From positions 436,745 through 492,214 of the forward strand of contig SWDP01000002.1 of the NCBI GenBank assembly GCA_005116885.1: 55,470 bases of DNA, in the 5' to 3' direction. Source of the stretch: Nitrospira sp. Its GTDB lineage: Bacteria > Nitrospirota > Nitrospiria > Nitrospirales > Nitrospiraceae. Position numbers and translations under genes: made by a program. Positions 1-8,384 of the stretch are shown here, piece by piece; the stretch's first letter is position 1; every line of letters begins with the position of its first letter. The notes under the pieces were generated by a model that saw nothing but the letters and a program-made list of their open reading frames with translations, ran no database searches and was not told the origin of the DNA.

Positions 1-394
1 TCGCGGGTTGTGGACCGGGCCTGTGGAGCTGGTGTGCGAACCGCCGGAGAAGCAGAAGTATTCGCACACCGCCTTGCCGGCGATCGTGGCGCCTGAGAAG
101 ACGGAAGCGATCCCTGTATTTAGCCAACAGACGGGGGAGCCTTGTTCGACTTGCCACAGTGTGATCCCTAAACTAAACCCAACGGGGCAAAATTTCCGCA
201 CGAACGGATTCCGATTTCTAGAAGACACGAAACGGGAAGCACTACAGGATCTGAAACATGTCCCACGTTCGGCTGAGATCAAGGTTGAGACTGAATGTAA
301 AAATGAGGCTGGGTACACTCAAGATCCTAGCGAAAGAGTTGGCACACGGCATGGAGGAGCTGCTGGTTCAGGATCTTCCGAGGCTGATCGTTGA
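1..394 (+). CDS. Partial CxxCH (c-type heme) protein, 5' end outside window
   Basis: The frame is open to the left edge, so the true start is not visible; the first usable in-frame codon is a TTG at 8. The readable part holds one CSTCH heme-attachment motif followed by a [17 protein letters not shown] stretch. Small exported Nitrospira c-type cytochrome-like proteins have a similar CxxCH, proline, Asn-Gly-Phe arrangement, so a periplasmic heme protein is likely. The C-terminal third (from about residue 85) becomes Gly/Ser/Arg-rich and does not look like the family, so the gene may be a degenerate fragment. An overlapping frame is open over the same bases. Function beyond heme attachment cannot be read here. 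Confidence 0.45.
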   Translation, partial: RGLWTGPVELVCEPPEKQKYSHTALPAIVAPEKTEAIPVFSQQTGEPCSTCHSVIPKLNPTGQNFRTNGFRFLEDTKREALQDLKHVPRSAEIKVETECKNEAGYTQDPSERVGTRHGGAAGSGSSEADR

Positions 395-563
395 GCCTCA
401 CCCCCACCCGCTTGACCTCGACGTGCGACAGCCGAGTGCATCGTGTGCCTTTGGGAGCGAACTGCCGCCGCAGCCCGGTCACTATAACCACACTCTTTAC
501 ACGATTTTCTCATCGTTATGGTACAGTGCCGCACAACCGATGGCTTCTGCATTGCATCATCTC

Positions 564-1487
564 ATGAAACGAATCCGGCTCAGTATTCCAGCCATAGTGA
601 GTATGGTGTGCCTGCTCGCCAGTGCGTGCGCCACCACTCCCAAGGTCGTAGACACGGTCCTTACTGATGGTCCGCGAGGCGCAGTGTCTCTCCAAAGTGT
701 GGAGGACTCGTGGTTCAAGACCGCTCACCCATTGTTCGTGAGTCCTGTGTTGCTCACGCACATGTTGCGTGGCATAGAGATTCAGGTGCTGCCTGATGAC
801 AAGACCACCGCGGCACGCGTTTTTTCCGACAAGGACACCGAATTCCTCAGCCCTCTGATAAGTACAGCGCTGTCCAAAGCGGCAAAAGATCAGCTCGTGG
901 TATTCCGCGTTTCCCGTGGCACAGATACGGAGAGTGATACTACTGGGGGTGTTCTGTACGTCCAGGGACGATTGCTGCATCTCGCCCTCACTCACTACCG
1001 CACGAATCTAAATCCAGACGGGAAGCTGGATCGCCAGTCTCGTAATCCGAGAGGGTTGGAGCCAGGCCAGATCAGGTTTGTTCCAGAAACGGTGAGGCGA
1101 TCGAGTTTGAATGAACAGCCGGACTTGCTCAATCCGCCTCCGCTGGCCACACTCATCATTGATTACCAATCGCTGGCCAGAAGTGTGGAATCACAGTCCG
1201 CGCCAGGTCAATCTCAACCGCTCTATTCAGACGATACAGCCGTGCCCCATCAGGATGTCCAGTCCATCCTACCAACCAGCGGAACCGCACCCTCTCACGA
1301 GACGCCGGATGCCTATGCCGAAGAGAGTCGCGTTGTCAAAGAACTGGTCATGCAGCACGCCATAGAACTCGATGCGTTGAAGGAAGACGTGCGTGCGCTG
1401 CAACACCGACTCGCTGAGATCGAGTCAGAGGCGCTGAAAACGACGAAGCGGAAACCGGCCTCGCCACTGCGCAAGTCTGTTCCCTAA
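564..1487 (+). CDS. Predicted lipoprotein of unknown function
   Basis: This 307-aa protein starts with a clear lipoprotein signal: KRIR, a hydrophobic core, then LLASAC with the lipid-bearing Cys near residue 22. It should therefore be membrane-anchored. The same frame is open much further upstream (from 258, with another ATG at 540), but only the start at 564 puts the signal peptide at the N-terminus. The mature part has an alpha/beta-looking domain followed by a Pro/Ser-rich linker and a charged heptad-like C-terminus (residues about 255-290), probably a short coiled coil. I do not recognise the family. It stands alone, followed by a 309-bp gap before the response regulator. Confidence 0.7.
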   Translation: MKRIRLSIPAIVSMVCLLASACATTPKVVDTVLTDGPRGAVSLQSVEDSWFKTAHPLFVSPVLLTHMLRGIEIQVLPDDKTTAARVFSDKDTEFLSPLISTALSKAAKDQLVVFRVSRGTDTESDTTGGVLYVQGRLLHLALTHYRTNLNPDGKLDRQSRNPRGLEPGQIRFVPETVRRSSLNEQPDLLNPPPLATLIIDYQSLARSVESQSAPGQSQPLYSDDTAVPHQDVQSILPTSGTAPSHETPDAYAEESRVVKELVMQHAIELDALKEDVRALQHRLAEIESEALKTTKRKPASPLRKSVP

Positions 1488-1580
1488 ACGGTCAGCATTC
1501 CCCATCATGATCTTTCCTGAAACTCTCTGAGCGAGAGCGGGATGTGAATCTGAATTTCTTTCGCCCCGTCCTCATCCTAT

Positions 1581-1620
1581 TTCTTACCAACTTCTCATCT
1601 GCTTCTCATTCGCCTCTTAT
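1581..1620 (+). promoter_or_regulatory. Four 11-bp-phased direct repeats (OmpR/PhoB-type operator candidate)
   Basis: The heptamers TTCTTAC (1581), TTCTCAT (1592), TTCTCAT (1603) and CTCTTAT (1614) begin exactly 11 bp apart. Tandem heptamers at 11-bp spacing are the classic layout of PhoB/OmpR-family binding boxes, which replace a -35 element. A TAGGCT sequence follows about 10 bp after the last repeat and could be the -10. The repeats and spacing are seen directly; the regulator and the activity are inferred. Confidence 0.5.
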
Positions 1621-1693
1621 CTTTTTCAGCTAGGCTTGGGCTCACGACAGAATTGCGAACACACCTCTCTGCTGCCGGTCTTACGCTGATCAC

Positions 1694-1709
1694 CCCTGTA
1701 CATACAGGA
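1694..1709. promoter_or_regulatory. Inverted repeat CCTGTA-CA-TACAGG
   Basis: The sequence CCCTGTACATACAGGAT lies between the phased repeats and the response-regulator gene. A near-identical half-site arrangement (CCCTGTACAT, four extra bases, ACAGGAT) lies just upstream of the first glycan-island gene at 2310. A shared regulator is possible. The short palindrome alone is weak evidence. Confidence 0.35.
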
Positions 1710-1796
1710 TCTGCGTGGGAAGTTCGAAGATATGAACCTATCGGAACGCAACACGGACAGCGAACGGGCTCTGGAGATGGAGAGAGAGGCGATACC

Positions 1797-2192
1797 ATGC
1801 GTATCCTGTTGGTGGAAGATGATCAGCGGATTGCAGGTTTCATGAAACGCGGGCTTGCAGCAGAGGCCTATGATGTGGATCTCGCATCAGGAAAGGCTCA
1901 AGCCCTTGCGCTGATTGAAGCCTGCCCCTATGACGTCATCATATTGGACATCTTTCTAGGGGTAGATGACGGGCTAGACATCTGTCGGGTCCTTCGGCAG
2001 CGATCGATGAGAACCCCCATTGTGATCATGACGGCCAAGGATTCTGCAGAAACCAGACAGGCCAGCGAGGAAGCCGGCGCCGATGCGTATCTTCCGAAGC
2101 CCTTTCCGTTTGACGATCTCTTGGCAACGATCATGCGCCTTCATAAGTCTTATGTGTCTGCTGATTCCTTGAGAGAAATCAAGGCAGGATGA
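1797..2192 (+). CDS. Single-domain response regulator (receiver only)
   Basis: This 131-aa protein is a complete CheY-like receiver with no output domain. The acidic pocket (E7-D8-D9), the phospho-acceptor Asp51 (VIILDIF), Thr79 (MTAK) and Lys101 (LPKPF) are all present, so phosphorylation should work. Sequence style resembles receivers of OmpR-family regulators. The start at 1797 is chosen because it follows a strong purine-rich ribosome site and begins exactly at the receiver fold; the open frame extends upstream to 1653 without family sequence. No histidine kinase is adjacent. It lies directly before the glycan island and may act in its control through a protein partner; that link is inference. 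Confidence 0.88.
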   Translation: MRILLVEDDQRIAGFMKRGLAAEAYDVDLASGKAQALALIEACPYDVIILDIFLGVDDGLDICRVLRQRSMRTPIVIMTAKDSAETRQASEEAGADAYLPKPFPFDDLLATIMRLHKSYVSADSLREIKAG

Positions 2193-2217
2193 CGGTCCTT
2201 CCCACAGAGAAGGACCG
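2193..2217 (+). terminator. Hairpin after response regulator
   Basis: A perfect 9-bp stem, CGGTCCTTC (2193-2201) with GAAGGACCG (2209-2217), and a 7-nt loop sits immediately after the stop codon. The following bases have no long T-run, so it may be a weak terminator or an mRNA 3'-end stabiliser. Confidence 0.55.
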
Positions 2218-2309
2218 ACGACGTTTACAAATCTCTCTGTGCTTCGTCAAATGGGCATGGGCTCATCGGGAAAAGGGCATGACGGATATTTCAACGTTCA
2301 CCGAATAGT

Positions 2310-2330
2310 CCCTGTACATCCCTACAGGAT
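2310..2330. promoter_or_regulatory. Inverted repeat upstream of the glycan island
   Basis: CCTGTA (2311-2316) and TACAGG (2323-2328) form an inverted repeat 15 bp before the first glycan gene, and the shared CCCTGTACAT...ACAGGAT pattern matches the site at 1694. The right arm runs straight into the AAAGGAG ribosome site, so occupancy or RNA pairing there would affect translation start. Regulation is inferred. Confidence 0.35.
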
Positions 2331-2342
2331 AAAGGAGCCGGT

Positions 2343-3554
2343 ATGAAGAGACTTCTCATCTCTTCTCACGACACCTTCGGCCTCGGCAATATCCGGCGCA
2401 TCATGAATATCGCCACCTATCTGCACCAGGCCATTCCGGACCTGTCCATCCTCATCGTGACTGGGTCTCCTATGATCCAGAGCTTTCGCATCCCCAAGGG
2501 AATCGATTACATCAAGCTCCCTTGCCTCAGCCGAACGGAGAACGAGGGGTACTCGGCGAAATATCTCGACTCGAAAATCAGCGAGGTGATTCGACTGAGG
2601 TCCGATCTCATCCTCTCGGCAGTGCTCAATTTCAAGCCAGACCTCATGCTCGTCGACAAGAAGCCCTACGGCGTCAAGCACGAATTGCGCGAGACGCTGA
2701 ATCTTGTGAAGGGCTATCTGCCCAATACCAGAACCATCCTCCTGCTTCGGGACATCCTCGATGCGCCGGCAATAACCACCAAGGCGTGGGAGGACAACGG
2801 ATATTATGAGGCGGTGAAATCCGTCTACGACCTCGTGCTCGTGTTGGGAACGCCGGACATATTCGATCCCCGAGCCGAATATGGCTTTCCAATTTCAGCT
2901 TCTGAAAAAGTTGAATTCTGCGGGTACCTCCAGCCGCAAGCTCTTCTCAGAGACCGAGACGCCATCAGAAGAGAGCTTCAGGTCGAGCGCGATGAGCGGC
3001 TCATCTTGGTGACAGCGGGCGGCGGAGAAGACGGGCATGCGCTGTTACAGACCTATACCAAGACCTTGCAACACATGCCGCCCAGGACGCGTATCCGGAG
3101 CCTGATCGTCACCGGCCCAGAGATGTCGGAGCCGCAGCGGAAGACCTTGAACCAGTCGGCGCTGCGGTTTCCGGGTGTCAGAATGCTCGAATTCACGAAT
3201 GACCTGCCGAGCTACATGAACGCATCCGACCTGGTGGTATCGATGGGAGGCTACAACACGGTGTGTGAAATCCTGGGCCTGAAGAAACGCGCGATCATTG
3301 TTCCCCGCGTCAGGCCGGTGGAGGAACAATGGATACGGGCAGAACGGATGGCCAGCTTGGATCTTTTGACCACCATTCATCCGGACTTACTCACGCCTCA
3401 AGGCCTGCTTGACACCATTCTTGTGGAAATCAGTTCGGACCAACCTCTGCGTCCCACGTTAGATCTGACTGCGCTTCCCACGCTCACGAATCATGTCTCG
3501 ATGTTGCTCGACAGCACGTATGAACCGGCGCATCTGGAGTACCTTTCCCACTGA
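2343..3554 (+). CDS. GT28/MurG-like glycosyltransferase (COG4671 type)
   Basis: This 403-aa protein has the two-domain GT-B layout. The N-terminal loop HDTFGLGNIRR (residues 9-19) corresponds to the acceptor-side glycine loop of MurG-like enzymes. The C-terminal nucleotide-sugar half shows LVTAGGGEDG (about 220) and MGGYNTVCEIL (about 300), typical of predicted glycosyltransferases of COG4671. It probably transfers a sugar from a nucleotide donor to a lipid or glycan acceptor at the inner membrane; donor and acceptor cannot be read. A strong AAAGGAG site precedes the ATG. It is the first gene of the co-directional island and one of three related enzymes here (others at 14076 and 21369). Confidence 0.82.
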   Translation: MKRLLISSHDTFGLGNIRRIMNIATYLHQAIPDLSILIVTGSPMIQSFRIPKGIDYIKLPCLSRTENEGYSAKYLDSKISEVIRLRSDLILSAVLNFKPDLMLVDKKPYGVKHELRETLNLVKGYLPNTRTILLLRDILDAPAITTKAWEDNGYYEAVKSVYDLVLVLGTPDIFDPRAEYGFPISASEKVEFCGYLQPQALLRDRDAIRRELQVERDERLILVTAGGGEDGHALLQTYTKTLQHMPPRTRIRSLIVTGPEMSEPQRKTLNQSALRFPGVRMLEFTNDLPSYMNASDLVVSMGGYNTVCEILGLKKRAIIVPRVRPVEEQWIRAERMASLDLLTTIHPDLLTPQGLLDTILVEISSDQPLRPTLDLTALPTLTNHVSMLLDSTYEPAHLEYLSH

Positions 3555-3559
3555 CAGCT

Positions 3560-6217
3560 ATGAGCGACATGAAGGTGAACCAACAGACAGTGGGGTATCT
3601 CCTGAAGACGTATCCGAAAGTTTCGGAGACCTTCATCCTGCAGGAGATCCTCGATCTGGAAGCGCTCGGTCTCAGCCTGGAGATTTTTTCCCTCCAACGA
3701 CCGACCGACGAAATCGTACCCAGCTTGGTCAAGCAAGTCCTGGCCCCTGTCACCTATCTTCCGACATCGATAGGGCAGCAAGAAGGCCGCCCCCTGATGG
3801 CCCATCTGCGGCTGTTTACCACACACCCGCAGCGATATATAGACGCCCTCCGATTTGTACGACAACGGCAAGAAGGGCCGTCGTGGTCAGAGTTCATCCA
3901 GGGAGGCTGCCTGGCCTGGGCGCTCCTGAAATCAGGTATCCGCCATCTCCACGCGCATTTCGCCACCGAGCCGGCCGGGACGGCTGAATTGGTCCATCGT
4001 TTCACAGGGATTCCATATAGTCTCACCTGCCATGCAAAGGACATCTTTCTTTCCTCTGCCGAAGTGCTTCGACGAAAGATCCAGCAGGCACAGTTTGTCG
4101 TGACCTGCACCGAGGCGAATCGCGCACACCTTCAGCGCATCGCCGGCGACAGCACACCGATCCACCGGCTCTATCATGGGTTAAACCTGGCGCGGTTCGA
4201 TGCGTTGCGCACGCACGACTCCTCTGTTGACACGAGCATCCCCACGATCCTCAGCGTAGGTCGATTCCGTGCGAAGAAGGGCTTTCTGACATTGATTCAC
4301 GCCTGCCGGCTCTTAGTGGACGCGGGATATCGGTTCTGCTGCCACATCGTCGGCTATGGGCCACTCCAGCCGGACATGGAGAGACTAATCCGTACGCTCG
4401 GCCTGGGCGAAACCCTGTCGTTGTGCGGCAAGAAGACCCTGGAGGAGGTCGTGGACCTCTACCAGCACGCGACCATTTTTGCCCTGCCCTGCCAGGTGGC
4501 CGATGATGGGGATCGCGACGGCATACCGAACGTGTTCATGGAAGCGATGGCGATGGGGCTTCCGGTCGTGTCGACCGACGTATCGGGAATTCCCGAACTG
4601 ATCCACCACAATCGAAACGGCCTCCTGGTTCCACAACAAAACGCCGAGTCATTGGCCAAGGCACTGGGCCGGCTGCTTGAGAATCCGGAACTGAGATACA
4701 CGCTCGGCCGGGCTGGGCGGGACACCATCGTTCAGAATTTTTCGTCCGTACAGTCCAGCCGACGACTCAAAGAGCTGTTCTCCGAGTGTATGCACGCCCA
4801 GCCGACGAAGGTCGAATTCCACGAGTCCCTGACTCCTGCACCTGTCTGGCGTGAGCCAGAACTGACTGATGCGACACCTCATGGAGGGCAGGGAACGATC
4901 GGCTACATTTTGAAAGGCTTTCCCCGCAATTCAGAAGCCTTTATCACGAATGAGATCTATCTCTTGGAACGGATGGGGCTCAAGCTTCGCCTGTTCTCAG
5001 CTTTTCAGGGCGACGACGCACGTACAGGGTCTCGTGTCCAAGCTATCGCGTCCCGGCTGACCTACCTCCCCGAATGCGAGCAGGCCAAGGACGGCGGCTT
5101 CATTCCTTGGTTGGTCGCAAATGTCACGAGATATCTTCCCAGCCATCTCCAAGTGCTGAGGGTCGCACCTCGCCGATATCTTCGGACGCTGTTCGAGGCG
5201 CTACGGCTAAGTATCCATTGTCGGACGGGAACCTTTCTGTGGCCCAAGAAAGTGTTTTACAAAGACTTCCTCCGCTCTGGCTTCATCGCCTGCCAGGTCA
5301 ACGAGGCTGGTGACATCCGCCACCTTCATGCACATTTCTGCCACGGCTCGACCACCATGGCCATGTTCGCCAGCATGCTGACCGGTCTTCCGTTCAGCTT
5401 CACCGCCCATGCCAAGGATATCTATCTGCCGAAGTTAAATCCCGGTGACCTCCTACAGATTAAGATGCGACGAGCAAAGTTTGTCGTGACCTGCACCGGA
5501 TCCAATAAACAGTATTTGGAGGAAGCCTGCCCTGATGGGGCGCCCGTTTACACGATTTACCATGGTGTCGATACCTCCCGGTTTCATCCCTCAGCGGATA
5601 GAGAGCCTGATGTGCCGCTGATTCTCTCGGTGGGTCGATTCGTCGAAAAAAAAGGCTTCCTGTTCTTGGTGCAGGCCTGTCGGATTCTGAGAGACCACGG
5701 GCATCAGTTTCATTGTCGGATCGTGGGCGAGCCGGACGAGCAAAGCGGGCTCGTTCGTCAGTTGATCTTTCAGTCAGCACTTGAAGACAGGATTGTCATC
5801 GAGCCGGGCGTGACCCAGGATGAGTTACGAGCCCTGTATCGACAGGCCACTATGTTTGTCCTGCCTTGCCAGATCGTCGATAACGGGGATCGTGACGGCA
5901 TCCCGAACGTGCTGGCCGAAGCCATGGCCACAGGCCTTCCAGTCGTCTCGACGGACATCTCGGGCATTCCAGAATTGGTGGTTCACCGTGACAACGGCTT
6001 GTTGGTCCCGCAACGAGATGTGCACACCCTCGCCAAAGCGATGGAAGAGCTGTTAACCGATGCCCAACTGCGACAGAGATTAGGGCAGGCAGGGCGAGAC
6101 ACGATCGGACGCATCTTCGACTCAGCAACGACCACCAAACAACTGTGCTCGTTATTCGCTTCGCAGGCGTGCGCTGAATCGAACGTTCAGAAGGAATCTC
6201 ATGCCACTTGCTGCTGA
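3560..6217 (+). CDS. Tandem double GT4 glycosyltransferase
   Basis: The 885-aa protein is two GT4 enzymes in a row, residues about 10-405 and 447-880. Each half begins with GY-LK-P--SE-FI and carries the HLHAHF and HAKDI motifs, an FVVTCT segment, a SVGRF-KKGF strand and the donor-binding DGIPNV-(M/A)EAMA-GLPVVSTD-SGIPEL signature. This WcaL-like subfamily makes colanic-acid-type polysaccharides. Both halves keep the donor motif, so both may be active and could add two consecutive sugars. A typical family member is about 400 aa, so this is a duplication and fusion. The stop overlaps the next gene by 17 bp, which suggests coupling. Confidence 0.88.
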   Translation: MSDMKVNQQTVGYLLKTYPKVSETFILQEILDLEALGLSLEIFSLQRPTDEIVPSLVKQVLAPVTYLPTSIGQQEGRPLMAHLRLFTTHPQRYIDALRFVRQRQEGPSWSEFIQGGCLAWALLKSGIRHLHAHFATEPAGTAELVHRFTGIPYSLTCHAKDIFLSSAEVLRRKIQQAQFVVTCTEANRAHLQRIAGDSTPIHRLYHGLNLARFDALRTHDSSVDTSIPTILSVGRFRAKKGFLTLIHACRLLVDAGYRFCCHIVGYGPLQPDMERLIRTLGLGETLSLCGKKTLEEVVDLYQHATIFALPCQVADDGDRDGIPNVFMEAMAMGLPVVSTDVSGIPELIHHNRNGLLVPQQNAESLAKALGRLLENPELRYTLGRAGRDTIVQNFSSVQSSRRLKELFSECMHAQPTKVEFHESLTPAPVWREPELTDATPHGGQGTIGYILKGFPRNSEAFITNEIYLLERMGLKLRLFSAFQGDDARTGSRVQAIASRLTYLPECEQAKDGGFIPWLVANVTRYLPSHLQVLRVAPRRYLRTLFEALRLSIHCRTGTFLWPKKVFYKDFLRSGFIACQVNEAGDIRHLHAHFCHGSTTMAMFASMLTGLPFSFTAHAKDIYLPKLNPGDLLQIKMRRAKFVVTCTGSNKQYLEEACPDGAPVYTIYHGVDTSRFHPSADREPDVPLILSVGRFVEKKGFLFLVQACRILRDHGHQFHCRIVGEPDEQSGLVRQLIFQSALEDRIVIEPGVTQDELRALYRQATMFVLPCQIVDNGDRDGIPNVLAEAMATGLPVVSTDISGIPELVVHRDNGLLVPQRDVHTLAKAMEELLTDAQLRQRLGQAGRDTIGRIFDSATTTKQLCSLFASQACAESNVQKESHATCC

Positions 6218-8198
6218 TCAACAGGTCGTTTCCACGACTGCGGGATGCGGACGCCTGTTCCGCGCCCCGTACGACGCTTGGACGCCGGACCAGCTCCTTC
6301 GTCATTTCCAAACAAGGACGTCGCCGCGCTATTTTCCTGTTGTGGATCCCATCGAATCCGCACGGGAAAAGATCGAGCATATTCTCAACGGCCGGTTTGA
6401 GTTTAATCAGGAATCCCATATCGTGCCGGCGCCGATCCGATGGACCGTGAATTCCAGTCACGATCGTGAATGGCTGATACTCCTCCACAAGTTCTACTAC
6501 GCCGTCGGACTGGGGACGGCATATGACGAGACCAAGGCTTCTTGTTACGCTGAGAAGTGGGTCGATCTCACGACATCCTGGATTGAAACAGTTCCACTGG
6601 ATTTCTTGCCTAGCGACGTAGCCGGACGGCGCATCCAAAATTGGATATTCGCGCACTACTACTTTGTGACGCTCCATCAACCAGCTGCCATTGATTCCCA
6701 CTTTTACATGCGGTTCCTCGAATCGTTACATCGTCAGATTTGCTATCTGCGTGAGCACCTCACGCCGGCGCGAAACCACCGCACCTTGGAGCTCTGCGCG
6801 ATCTTTCTAGCGGCCGTGGCGTTTCCAGAATTTGTCGAAGCGGAGGACTGGCTCGCATTTTCTACATGCGAGCTGTCGAGCAATATTCAAACTGACTTCC
6901 TGCCGGATGGAGTCCATTGCGAACTCTCCACCGATTACCATCATCTCGTCCTCAAGAATTATCTCTGGATCCTCAAGCTGGCCCAGCTCAACCATATCGA
7001 CATGCCGGAGTCGATAGACGAGGGGATCAAGAAGGCTCTTGAGTTCTCCGTCTATTCACATAGGCCTGACGGCGCAATTCCATCGCTGAGTGATGGAGAT
7101 AGCCGGAGTTTCCTCGACCTGCTGGAGCAGGGCTACGAACTCTACGGCAGTGAGCACTTCAAGTACGTTGCGTCTCAAGGGATGACTGGAACACCTCCCG
7201 GAGACCGATCGCGTGGATTTTCCGCGAGCGGATATTACATCCTCCGGAGTGGCTGGGGCGATCAGAACGAATCGTACCAGGACCAGAGGTATTTGATCTT
7301 CGACTGCGGCCCTCTCGGCGCCGGAAACCATGGGCACCTCGATCTCTTGAGTTTCGAGATGGCCGCCTACGGCCGGCCATTGATCGTCGATCCAGGGCGC
7401 TATACCTACGACGAATCCGGGGAGACCAATTGGCGGGCGCTCTTCCGAGGAACCGCCTACCACAATACCGTGCTCGTGGATGGGAAGAATCAAACGAGGT
7501 ACGAGTGGAAGAAAAACCGATTCAAGATTTCCGGACCAGAACCGGAGCGCGAACTGAAGGCGTTCGTCAGCCGCGAAGGACTCGATTATGTGCACGGAAT
7601 CGCGAGGAGCCACGAGTACCCGGTCGTTCACGAGCGGAAGATAGTATTCGTCAATGGGGAATACTGGGTGATTGTCGATCTCCTGAGAGCGAGCAAGCCC
7701 CATGAGTACGACCTGTTATTTCACCTGTCGCCTCCGGCGCAGGATCGGGTCTCGGTCATGGTGTCGGACGACACATTGTCGATTCATTCACCGCAGCTCG
7801 TTCTCGCGCAGCCGCTCATCCCAGACATTCGCCCCTTCATTCAAGAAGGCTTTGTGTCCACTTCATATGGTGAAAAACAGCGCGCCCCGATCGTGAGGCT
7901 GACCCAGCGAAACTCAAGCTCGTGCTTCCTCACCGCTGTGTATCCATACAAAGGTGACGAACCATACATCTCAGTGGAAATGCCGGAACCAGACCGGGGG
8001 CCACAGGCCCTTCAGTTGGGCGAACACGGGCCAGTACGTATCACCATTACGCGCAATGGGATTCGATATCGAGACGACCTGGTGTTTACCGGTCAGGCCG
8101 CCTCGCACGGTGGAATTCCTGATGTGCCGTCCTCAACTCATGTACGCATCTCGAGGACGGACCATCACAGCAAACTTCTGTTTCGGTATCAGGCCTGA
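6201..8198 (+). CDS. Heparinase II/III-family protein, copy 1
   Basis: The 665-aa protein matches the heparinase II/III layout: a helical toroid in the first half (HKFYYA, GRR-QNW-FAHYYF, LREHLTP--NHRTLEL, ELSTDYHH) and a beta-sandwich domain beginning at FDCGPLGAGNHGHLDLLSFE. The NHR, YHH and GHLD residues are the usual conserved or catalytic positions. No signal peptide is seen at the chosen start, which is unusual for a secreted lyase and fits a role in intracellular tailoring or as a uronyl-modifying enzyme. AAGGAA precedes the ATG. A paralog follows at 8385. The substrate is probably the uronic-acid-containing polymer of this island (inference). Confidence 0.85.
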   Translation: MPLAADQQVVSTTAGCGRLFRAPYDAWTPDQLLRHFQTRTSPRYFPVVDPIESAREKIEHILNGRFEFNQESHIVPAPIRWTVNSSHDREWLILLHKFYYAVGLGTAYDETKASCYAEKWVDLTTSWIETVPLDFLPSDVAGRRIQNWIFAHYYFVTLHQPAAIDSHFYMRFLESLHRQICYLREHLTPARNHRTLELCAIFLAAVAFPEFVEAEDWLAFSTCELSSNIQTDFLPDGVHCELSTDYHHLVLKNYLWILKLAQLNHIDMPESIDEGIKKALEFSVYSHRPDGAIPSLSDGDSRSFLDLLEQGYELYGSEHFKYVASQGMTGTPPGDRSRGFSASGYYILRSGWGDQNESYQDQRYLIFDCGPLGAGNHGHLDLLSFEMAAYGRPLIVDPGRYTYDESGETNWRALFRGTAYHNTVLVDGKNQTRYEWKKNRFKISGPEPERELKAFVSREGLDYVHGIARSHEYPVVHERKIVFVNGEYWVIVDLLRASKPHEYDLLFHLSPPAQDRVSVMVSDDTLSIHSPQLVLAQPLIPDIRPFIQEGFVSTSYGEKQRAPIVRLTQRNSSSCFLTAVYPYKGDEPYISVEMPEPDRGPQALQLGEHGPVRITITRNGIRYRDDLVFTGQAASHGGIPDVPSSTHVRISRTDHHSKLLFRYQA

Positions 8199-8201
8199 AT
8201 C

Positions 8202-8381
8202 ATGATGAATCATGCTGTTATCAACGGAGCTTCCCAATCTCGACACTCCGAGGTTCTTTTGCGCCACAAGATCCCGACGGACGCCCTGCTCTCGCACCTC
8301 GCGGCGATCCTTGCCCCGGAGTCAGCTGAGGACTTTTTGACTTACAACCTGCGCGCTGGCCTGCGACTGAAAGTTTATTGA
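8202..8381 (+). CDS. Small ORF (59 aa) between the two heparinase genes
   Basis: An ATG-ATG start 3 bp after one heparinase gene opens a 59-aa frame that ends 3 bp before the next. It fills the gap exactly. The product begins MMNHAVINGASQ and ends LRAGLRLKVY; it has no signal peptide or membrane segment and is mostly helical-looking. I recognise no family. The tight fit and the absence of other intergenic sequence support a translated gene. There is no strong ribosome site, so coupling from the upstream stop would be needed. It could instead be a decayed remnant of a larger gene. Confidence 0.5.
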   Translation: MMNHAVINGASQSRHSEVLLRHKIPTDALLSHLAAILAPESAEDFLTYNLRAGLRLKVY

Positions 8382-8384
8382 CAC

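Larger units (their letters stand above)
1488..1796. other. Intergenic region with candidate promoter of the response regulator
   Basis: This stretch of 309 bases has no gene. It contains the phased direct repeats (1581-1620), a possible -10 element (TAGGCT, 1631-1636) and an inverted repeat (1694-1709), each listed separately. The start of the next gene has a purine-rich ribosome site (GGAGATGGAGAGAGAGG) just upstream. Confidence 0.5.

Noticed and set aside
1592-1620. CRISPR-like repeat array
   Set aside because: The units are 7 bp with 4-bp gaps; too short for CRISPR and better explained as regulator boxes.
5850-6701. 283-aa minus-strand frame
   Set aside because: It overlaps the GT4 and heparinase genes, which have clear family motifs.
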